Shown in pieces: positions 28,515-35,058 of a stretch of 64,000 nt of DNA. Position 1 is the stretch's first letter. Every line of letters begins with the position of its first letter. The position numbers and the translations under genes were made by a program. Below the pieces are notes generated by a model. It searched no databases and was not told where the DNA came from. It worked only from the letters and a program-made list of their open reading frames with translations. The stretch covers positions 2,196,001 through 2,260,000 of the forward strand of contig NC_007645.1 of the NCBI RefSeq assembly GCF_000012985.1. The letters are read 5' to 3'. The stretch comes from Hahella chejuensis KCTC 2396 (GTDB lineage: Bacteria > Pseudomonadota > Gammaproteobacteria > Pseudomonadales > Oleiphilaceae).

Positions 28515-29325
28515 GAGCGTAAGACTATTTTTAATCCTGATTGTTATGGGCTGGTTGTCGGGCGAAGCCATTGCGGCGCCGAAGGCCGAGTATTGGAGCC
28601 TGTGGGACAAGGCCAATGAGCGAAACCCTGCTTTGCTAGATCATAGCACTTGGACTCGCCTTCTGCAGACCCACCTTAGTGATGAGGGGGACGGTTTCGC
28701 CAGGTTGGCTTACGGCAGGTTTACGGCGGAAGAGAAACGTCAGCTGGATAACTACATTGCGTCACTAACGGCCGTTGATCCCCGCGAGTATTCCAGAAAT
28801 ACGCAAATGGCTTATTGGCTTAACTTATACAACGCCCTGACCGTACAGCTGGTGCTGCAACATTATCCGGTAGACAGCATCAAGGATATTGGCGGCGGCT
28901 GGTTTCGCTTTGGCCCCTGGAACGATACGATCACCCATGTACAAGGGCAGGCGCTGACATTGAACGATATCGAGCACCGAATTCTCCGTCCCATCTGGAA
29001 AGACAAACGCATCCATTATGCAGTCAACTGCGCCAGCCTCGGCTGCCCGAATCTCTACCCAGAAGCCTTCGATTCCAATCGCCTGGAAGAACAGTTAAAC
29101 AACGCCGCTCAAAACTTCATCCGTCACCCCAAAGGCGTGGCCTTCATCAAAGACGGCCTGCGACTGTCTTCCATCTACGACTGGTATCAAAGCGACTTCG
29201 GCTCCCGGCAAGAACTTCTTGATCATCTCACCAAGTACTCAGCGGAGCCGGAGAAAAGCCGCTTGGAGAATTATAAGGGCGGCATTGAATACGCTTATGA
29301 CTGGAAGTTGAATGATGCGCAGTAG
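28513..29325 (+). CDS. DUF547 exported protein
   Basis: A 270-residue protein with a signal peptide cut near GEAIAA (residue 21), followed by a DUF547 domain. Conserved features seen are YWLNLYNALTVQLVL near residue 97, IHYAVNCASLGCPNL near residue 172 (two cysteines), and SSIYDWYQSDFG near residue 220. The family is widespread and its biochemical role is unsettled. The start ATG at 28513 shares bases with the start of the J-domain gene on the other strand, leaving no room for a conventional intergenic promoter. It converges on, and directly abuts, the lipoprotein gene at 29326. Confidence 0.85.
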   Translation: MSVRLFLILIVMGWLSGEAIAAPKAEYWSLWDKANERNPALLDHSTWTRLLQTHLSDEGDGFARLAYGRFTAEEKRQLDNYIASLTAVDPREYSRNTQMAYWLNLYNALTVQLVLQHYPVDSIKDIGGGWFRFGPWNDTITHVQGQALTLNDIEHRILRPIWKDKRIHYAVNCASLGCPNLYPEAFDSNRLEEQLNNAAQNFIRHPKGVAFIKDGLRLSSIYDWYQSDFGSRQELLDHLTKYSAEPEKSRLENYKGGIEYAYDWKLNDAQ

Positions 29326-29856
29326 TTATTCAAAAGTTCGAGGGCTTGAGTCAAGCGCTTCCAGAATGTCCTTGCGTTGAAACGTAAGTTTGTTGCTGGT
29401 GAACTCAGACCCGAGTCCCATTAGCGGGTGGGTGAGCTGTATTTCGATGTAATCAAAATCCACATTGGATAAAGGTACTTTGCCGCCGTCGTCCAGATAT
29501 AGTTTTAGTTCTTTAAAATCGAAAGCGGCGTAGCTTGATCCATTTTTCTTATGTAGCTCAAGCTTTGTTCCATCAGTAACATATGGTCCTCTTCCTATTG
29601 AGTAGGCAGTAATCTTATCTCCCTTTACTAAATTTACTCTTAACTGAAGCAAATTTTCCTGTGTATCGATTTGAGGGCTTTCGGACTGAAAGCTAAAAAA
29701 CAGGTACTTTCCAGGAGAGGGCAATTTTTCATTGATAGGTTTTTCGATTTGCGCAAGCCCTACGTGAGGGGAGGAAATTGTCACTTCGCTGGACGCGCAT
29801 CCTGAAGAAAGTAAACAAAGGGCTACTAACATATTAAATAATGCTGCTCTGACCAT
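29326..29856 (-). CDS. hypothetical lipoprotein
   Basis: I do not recognise this protein. It has a signal peptide with a lipobox, LLSSGC, placing the lipidated cysteine at residue 19, so it should be membrane-anchored on the periplasmic side. The mature part is about 157 residues, mostly predicted beta strands by pattern, with no cysteines or known motif. Its stop codon touches the stop of the DUF547 gene with no spacer and no terminator. The gene looks richer in A and T than its neighbours, which may point to a separate origin. Confidence 0.65.
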   Translation of the reverse strand: MVRAALFNMLVALCLLSSGCASSEVTISSPHVGLAQIEKPINEKLPSPGKYLFFSFQSESPQIDTQENLLQLRVNLVKGDKITAYSIGRGPYVTDGTKLELHKKNGSSYAAFDFKELKLYLDDGGKVPLSNVDFDYIEIQLTHPLMGLGSEFTSNKLTFQRKDILEALDSSPRTFE

Positions 29857-30039
29857 GTGTAATTTCTATTTTACCTCCCTGTGATACAAGGCTATTTACC
29901 AGATCAGTGATATAACGCATCTCATGGTAATGTTGGTGGTAGCCCCCAGCAATCAGCCAATCTGATTAGGTTGCGAGGGTATTCTATCCTGAGTATAAGA
30001 AGGTATTCATTGTTTACAGACTGAACAAAAACTGCACTG

Positions 30040-30068
30040 GCGTTAGACGGGGGGATTTAGGCTATAAT
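30040..30068 (+). promoter_or_regulatory. probable ttcA promoter
   Basis: A perfect TATAAT at 30063-30068 lies 30 bases before ttcA. The -35 position (GCGTTA) is a poor match. The preceding gap from 29857 shows nothing else. Confidence 0.5.
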
Positions 30069-30097
30069 GCGCACCCGTTAACCGGAGGTAGTGAGAT

Positions 30098-30955
30098 ATG
30101 ACGGCGGCTTTTAAGTCAGAGATGGCGCAGCGCGATCGCTTGGAGTTGAATAAACTGAGAAAACTGCTGCGGCGTGAAGTCGGCAGGGCGATTGCTGATT
30201 TCAATATGATTGAGGATGGCGATAAAGTGATGTGCTGCCTCAGTGGCGGTAAAGACTCTTACGCCATGCTGGATATCCTGTTGAATCTGAAAAAGCACGC
30301 GCCTATCAGCTTCGAGGTTATCGCGGTCAACCTGGATCAGAAACAGCCTGGCTTTCCCGAGCATGTCCTGCCTGAATATCTGAGCTCCCTGGGCGTTGAG
30401 TATTACGTTATCGAGCGTGATACCTACAGTATTGTGAAAGACAAGATCCCTGAAGGAAAAACCACTTGTGGTCTGTGTTCACGCCTGCGCCGTGGGATTT
30501 TGTACGATTTCGCCGTTGAGCATAAGTGCACCAAGATTGCGTTGGGACACCACCGTGACGACATCATGGAAACGCTGTTCCTGAACATGTTCTACGGCGG
30601 CAAAATGCGCGCTATGCCTCCCAAACTAAAAAGCGATGACGGACGCAATATTGTTATCCGTCCTCTGGCTTACTGTCGTGAAAAAGACATCGAGCGTTAC
30701 GCAGGTCTGCGTGAGTTCCCAATCATTCCCTGCAACCTGTGCGGCTCTCAGGAAAACCTGCAGCGGCAGAACATTAAAATGATGCTGCAGGACTGGGATA
30801 AGCGCTTCCCCGGTCGTCTGGAAAATATGTTCCGCGCCGTGCAAAACGTGTTGCCCTCGCACCTTTGCGACACCAGGCTGTATGACTTCGACAAGCTGGA
30901 GCGATACAGCATGGAGCCTGAGGAGTTTAATCAAATCAGCGTGCTTAACCTCTAA
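30098..30955 (+). CDS. ttcA: tRNA 2-thiocytidine synthetase TtcA
   Basis: TtcA adds sulfur to cytidine 32 of certain tRNAs, using ATP and an iron-sulfur cluster. The PP-loop is [12 protein letters not shown] near residue 45. The cysteine pair [10 protein letters not shown] near residue 125 and the later cysteine in IPCNLCGSQ near residue 212 are the cluster-related positions. The 285-residue length is normal. The ATG is preceded by CCGGAGG. The gene is single, followed by a terminator-like hairpin. Confidence 0.95.
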   Translation: MTAAFKSEMAQRDRLELNKLRKLLRREVGRAIADFNMIEDGDKVMCCLSGGKDSYAMLDILLNLKKHAPISFEVIAVNLDQKQPGFPEHVLPEYLSSLGVEYYVIERDTYSIVKDKIPEGKTTCGLCSRLRRGILYDFAVEHKCTKIALGHHRDDIMETLFLNMFYGGKMRAMPPKLKSDDGRNIVIRPLAYCREKDIERYAGLREFPIIPCNLCGSQENLQRQNIKMMLQDWDKRFPGRLENMFRAVQNVLPSHLCDTRLYDFDKLERYSMEPEEFNQISVLNL

Positions 30956-30967
30956 ACAGACATAAGT

Positions 30968-31001
30968 CAGACGGGTCGGGTTCACCGGCCCTTTTCGTCT
31001 G
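30968..31001 (+). terminator. terminator-like hairpin after ttcA
   Basis: CAGACGGGTCGG pairs imperfectly with CCGGCCC...CGTCTG around TTCA, with a TTTT bulge on the right side. Confidence 0.6.
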
Positions 31002-31035
31002 TTTGCAGCTATCATCCGTCGGAGAATCAAGCGCC

Positions 31036-31293
31036 ATGACGCCTTTATTGCTAGCCATTCTCAGCATTGTTGTTGGCGTTTTTCCGTTATTGGTCGCCAG
31101 TATGGCGAAGGCGATTGCAAACTCTCTGGGCGGCTCTTTAAGCGAGGCGGATTGCGAGGGTTGCATGCTGTTCGGAAGAGACATCAGCCCGATTCTCTAC
31201 AGAATGTTCGTCTTCGCCTGGTTGAGTATGTTTACGCTTGGTTTAGGCATGCTCGGCGTCATGGGCGCGATTGTCTGGGCTCTGTTGAGTTAA
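31036..31293 (+). CDS. small membrane protein, unknown
   Basis: An 85-residue protein of no recognised family. Two hydrophobic segments (about residues 3-22 and 55-82) flank a short polar loop with LSEADCEGCMLFGRD, which has two cysteines three residues apart. ATG 31036 is preferred over an in-frame TTG at 31003 because the TTG extension is polar and unsupported; CGGAG lies about 12 bases upstream. It follows ttcA after a hairpin. The clean transmembrane pattern makes it more likely real than chance. Confidence 0.6.
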   Translation: MTPLLLAILSIVVGVFPLLVASMAKAIANSLGGSLSEADCEGCMLFGRDISPILYRMFVFAWLSMFTLGLGMLGVMGAIVWALLS

Positions 31294-31479
31294 TCCTTCC
31301 GCTAATAATCTCATCTGCCTATTCTCTCCTGGCGCTGTTGCCCAACCCTGTTCCCAATATCTGCGCCGATCTAAATTAACATATCGTAATTCTTTGATTT
31401 AATTGATGGCTTTTATGTCTATCCGGCGCTTAGGTTGTCATGAAGAACAGCTTTTATTCGGCGTTCGCGCTGATATGTT

Positions 31480-31583
31480 TTCCCCGCTGAGAAGCGGCCC
31501 AATCGGTTAGTTTTCTTATCCTATAGGCGTATCTCGACATACGCTCCTGCGCCGACCGCGGTTTTGCGAGTCGGCTTTTTTTC
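31480..31583 (+). ncRNA. candidate small RNA ending at a strong terminator
   Basis: The 447-base gap 31294-31740 has no convincing gene, yet it contains a good intrinsic terminator: GCCGAC 31551-31556 with GTCGGC 31570-31575, followed by T7. That terminator has no coding gene just before it. Two more hairpins precede it: CCGCT/AGCGG near 31484-31497 and GCGTAT/ATACGC near 31527-31544. Together they resemble a small structured transcript. No firm promoter was identified, so the 5' end is a guess. Confidence 0.3.
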
Positions 31584-31631
31584 GCCTTTTTTATTGCTTC
31601 GACTTATCAGGCCCATAGTCTTTTCCTTTAG

Positions 31632-31645
31632 GCAAAACATTTTGC
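31632..31645. promoter_or_regulatory. palindrome before the aldehyde dehydrogenase gene
   Basis: GCAAAACATTTTGC is a perfect inverted repeat (GCAAAA, two-base centre CA, TTTTGC) about 95 bases upstream of the ATG at 31741. Its size and symmetry fit a dimeric repressor or activator site. No regulator gene lies adjacent. Confidence 0.4.
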
Positions 31646-31740
31646 GAATGTGTCATACTCGTGCGCTCGAATTAAGCGAGCAGTATCAGGCTCCGCCTTT
31701 CGCTTATCCGCCAACTGCCTGAAAGAAAAAGGACCTGCTT

Positions 31741-33174
31741 ATGTTAGCCAAATCCTATCCCTTCTATCTCGCCAACGAACCTGTCGCAGATCCTCGCGGC
31801 TGGTTGCCGGTCGAAGACAAATACACCGGAGAAGAATTCACCAAAGTCGGTCTGGCCGATCACGATGATATTGAGAAGGCGATCGCCGCTGCGGAAAAAG
31901 CCGTGGCCCCGATGCGCAGAATGCCGGGATACAAACGTCGCGATGCGCTGCTGCATACTGTCGCGCGTCTGAAAGAGCGCTCGGAAGAACTGGCTCAGGC
32001 GCTGGTGCGGGAAGCGGGCAAGCCGCTCAAGGACAGCCGCGGTGAAGTGGGACGTTTGATTGAAACCTTTCAGATTGCTGCGGAAGAAGCTGTGCGCAAT
32101 AACGGCGAATGGCTGGATCTGGCTTATTCTGAACGCAGTGAAGGCTATCAGGGAATGGTGCGCCAGTTCCCGATTGGCGTCTGTTCGTTTATCACCCCCT
32201 TTAACTTTCCTTTGAATCTGGTGGCGCACAAGGTGGCGCCGGCTATCGCGGCCGGTTGTCCGTTTGTGCTCAAGCCCGCCAGCCTCACGCCCATCGGCGC
32301 ATTGATTCTGGCGGAAATTCTGGCAGAAACAGACCTTCCCAAAGGCGCCTTCTCCGTCGTGCCCTGTAAAAAGGACGACGCCATGGCGCTGATTTCTGAT
32401 GAGCGCATCAAGCTGCTGAGCTTCACTGGTTCTCCGGCGGCGGGGTGGCCCATGAAAGCGAAGGCGGGCAAGAAAAAAGTCGTACTGGAGCTGGGCGGCA
32501 ACGCGGCCTGTATCGTGGAGCCGGAAACGGATCTGGATAAGGCGATCCCACGCATTCTTTTTGGCGGTTATTACCAATCAGGACAAAGTTGCGTGAGCGT
32601 GCAGCGCGTTCTGGTGCAGGAGTCTTTATATGAAGACTTCAAACGTCGTCTGGTGGCGGAAGTGGAAACGCTGAAGACGGGCGATCCCAAAGATGAGGAT
32701 ACTTTTGTGGGCCCGCTGATCAGCCGCAAAGAGGCGGACCGGGTGGCGTCCTGGATTAATGAAGCGGTAGAGGCGGGCGCTGAACTGCTGATCGGCGGCG
32801 AGCGCAGCGGCAACGTTATTACGCCTACGGTGCTGGCTAATACTCCACGACATTGCAGCGCTTACAACGAAGAAATCTTTGGGCCGGTGACTGTCCTGGA
32901 ATCCTACAAGACTTTCGACGACGCGTTGCAAGCCGTCAATAACAGCAAGTTCGGCCTGCAAACCGGCGTCTTCACCCGTGACGTGGAAAATATGCAGAAA
33001 GCCTGGGAAGAGCTGGAAGTCGGCGGCGTCATTATCGGCGATGTGCCGTCCTGGCGTGTGGATCACATGCCCTATGGCGGCGTGAAAGACAGCGGCATTG
33101 GTCGGGAAGGGGTGCGTTACGCCATGCAGGACATGAGCGAACCACGCTTGCTGGCGATCAAGCGCCAAAGCTGA
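31741..33174 (+). CDS. NAD(P)-dependent aldehyde dehydrogenase
   Basis: This enzyme oxidises an aldehyde to the acid. The 477-residue chain has every key residue: asparagine 155 in TPFNFP, lysine 178 in LKPA, glutamate 250 in LELGGNA and the nucleophile cysteine 284 in GQSCVSVQ. The specific aldehyde cannot be read from sequence; members related to lactaldehyde and succinate-semialdehyde dehydrogenases look like this. The acetolactate-synthase-like gene follows 75 bases later in the same direction, so the pair probably works on linked compounds. AAAGGA precedes the ATG. Confidence 0.9.
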   Translation: MLAKSYPFYLANEPVADPRGWLPVEDKYTGEEFTKVGLADHDDIEKAIAAAEKAVAPMRRMPGYKRRDALLHTVARLKERSEELAQALVREAGKPLKDSRGEVGRLIETFQIAAEEAVRNNGEWLDLAYSERSEGYQGMVRQFPIGVCSFITPFNFPLNLVAHKVAPAIAAGCPFVLKPASLTPIGALILAEILAETDLPKGAFSVVPCKKDDAMALISDERIKLLSFTGSPAAGWPMKAKAGKKKVVLELGGNAACIVEPETDLDKAIPRILFGGYYQSGQSCVSVQRVLVQESLYEDFKRRLVAEVETLKTGDPKDEDTFVGPLISRKEADRVASWINEAVEAGAELLIGGERSGNVITPTVLANTPRHCSAYNEEIFGPVTVLESYKTFDDALQAVNNSKFGLQTGVFTRDVENMQKAWEELEVGGVIIGDVPSWRVDHMPYGGVKDSGIGREGVRYAMQDMSEPRLLAIKRQS

Positions 33175-33249
33175 TTGTGTTGCGAGGGATTCTGGCGCCG
33201 CCATTGCGCCTGGATATGGAGTACGTATGAAAACCCTGTGGAGAACTGA

Positions 33250-34917
33250 ATGAAAACAGAGCACGGGGGCGAGAAAGCCTCAGACCTATTTGTCAAAGCG
33301 CTGGAAAATGAAGGCGTCAAACATATCTTCGGCGTGCCCGGAGAAGAAAACCTGGACTTACTCGAGTCGCTGCGGGGTTCTTCCATTAAGCTGGTGTTGA
33401 CCCGGCATGAACAGGCGGCGGCCTTTATGGCGGCCACCTATGGCCGTTTGTCTGGTAAAACCGGTGTTTGTTTATCGACATTGGGGCCTGGCGCCACCAA
33501 CTTGGTGACAGGCGCCGCTTACGCAAAGCTTGGCGCTATGCCGTTACTGATGATCACTGGACAGAAGCCGGTGAAGAAGTCCAAGCAGGGCCTGTTTCAG
33601 ATTGTCGATGTGGTGGACATGATGCGTCCATTGACCAAGTTCACCCATCAGATCATCAACGTCAACACCATTCCCTCGAAGATCCGTGAGGCGTTTCGTC
33701 TGGCGGAGGAAGAAAGGCCGGGGCCTGCGCACCTGGAGCTGCCGGAAGATATCGCTGAAGAAATATCCGACTCGGACATCATGTTGTTCGAATCCAGCCA
33801 TAGCAGGCGTCCTGACGCCAATGACCTGAGCATTCTGCAGGCGCTGGAGATGATTCAGAACGCCAGGCATCCACTGGTGTTAATTGGCGCCGGAGCGAAT
33901 CGTAAGCGGGTGTCGGAGGCGTTGCTGGGATTTATTGAGAAAACCGGCATTCCGTTTTTCAACACGCAGATGGGCAAAGGCGTGGTGGATGAGCGTCATC
34001 CGCTGTTTATGGGCACGGCGGCGTTGTCCGACGGAGATTACCTGCATTGCGCCATTGATTTCGCTGATTTGATCATTAATGTCGGCCATGACGTGATTGA
34101 AAAGCCGCCTTTCTTCATGGAGCCCGGTGGCAAGAAGGTCATTCACATCAACTTCAATTCCGCCAATGTGGACAGGGTGTATTTCCCGCAGTTGGAAGTG
34201 GTGGGCGATATCGCCAATTCAGTGGCGAGGCTGACGCAGATGCTGGAGCCGGTGAATACTCACGACTTTGAATACTTCAAACGGGTTAAGGAAGAAGTTG
34301 AGAAACAATTGTGCGAAGGCTCGGAAGACGCCCGCTTTCCCATCATACCCCAGCGGCTGGTGGCGGATGTCCGCAAAGTGATGCCGGATGATGGCGTTAT
34401 CGCTCTGGATAACGGCATGTACAAGATCTGGTTCGCCCGTAACTACAAGGCGCATATGAACAATACGGTGCTGTTGGATAACGCGCTCGCCACCATGGGG
34501 GCGGGGCTGCCCAGTGCTATTGCGGCGGCGATGCTGCATCCCGAGTTACAAGTGATGGCGATTTGCGGCGATGGCGGATTCATGATGAACAGCCAGGAAA
34601 TGGAAACGGCGGTGCGTCTGGGGTTGAATCTGGTGGTGTTGATCGTCAACGACAGCGCTTACGGTATGATCCGCTGGAAACAGGAGCAGGGCGGCTTTCA
34701 TGATTGGGGGTTAAGCTACGGCAACCCTGACTTTGTTAAGTACGCGCAAGCCTATGGAGCCATTGGTCATCGTGTCCAACGCGCGGAAGACCTGTCTCCA
34801 ACTATTAGGCAGGCTTTTGCTGCCGGAGGGGTGCACTTGATTGACGCGCCTGTCGATTATTCGGAGAACCGTCGCGTGTTGACGGAGGAGCTGGCCCGCA
34901 GAGTCTGTCTGGTCTGA
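33250..34917 (+). CDS. ThDP-dependent enzyme, acetolactate synthase large-subunit type
   Basis: The three-domain ThDP fold is complete in 555 residues. The catalytic glutamate is in TRHEQAAAFMA (near residue 59), and the middle domain follows. The C-terminal ThDP motif is GDGGFMMNSQEMETAVR to VNDSAYGMI (near residues 440-475). Acetolactate synthases join two pyruvates; no regulatory small subunit gene lies beside it, so it is not a standard ilvBN/ilvIH enzyme. A catabolic AlsS-like role, or use of another 2-oxo acid giving an aldehyde product for the upstream dehydrogenase, are both possible. GGAG lies before the ATG. Confidence 0.85.
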   Translation: MKTEHGGEKASDLFVKALENEGVKHIFGVPGEENLDLLESLRGSSIKLVLTRHEQAAAFMAATYGRLSGKTGVCLSTLGPGATNLVTGAAYAKLGAMPLLMITGQKPVKKSKQGLFQIVDVVDMMRPLTKFTHQIINVNTIPSKIREAFRLAEEERPGPAHLELPEDIAEEISDSDIMLFESSHSRRPDANDLSILQALEMIQNARHPLVLIGAGANRKRVSEALLGFIEKTGIPFFNTQMGKGVVDERHPLFMGTAALSDGDYLHCAIDFADLIINVGHDVIEKPPFFMEPGGKKVIHINFNSANVDRVYFPQLEVVGDIANSVARLTQMLEPVNTHDFEYFKRVKEEVEKQLCEGSEDARFPIIPQRLVADVRKVMPDDGVIALDNGMYKIWFARNYKAHMNNTVLLDNALATMGAGLPSAIAAAMLHPELQVMAICGDGGFMMNSQEMETAVRLGLNLVVLIVNDSAYGMIRWKQEQGGFHDWGLSYGNPDFVKYAQAYGAIGHRVQRAEDLSPTIRQAFAAGGVHLIDAPVDYSENRRVLTEELARRVCLV

Positions 34918-34947
34918 CCGCTAACTATTTATTCTCTCCCACTATCC

Positions 34948-34972
34948 GGTCCCGGGCCGCCAGGCCGGGACC
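34948..34972. repeat. GC-rich inverted repeat after the ThDP enzyme gene
   Basis: GGTCCCGG pairs with CCGGGACC. No T run follows, so it is not a standard terminator. It lies between the ThDP gene and the kinase gene. Confidence 0.5.
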
Positions 34973-35058
34973 TGCGCCCACAGGTTTGAAGCGACGCCAT
35001 CTATAGCCTATAAAATATTCAGGCGAATACCGCATGTGGAAGGTTCCTCTCCAACATT

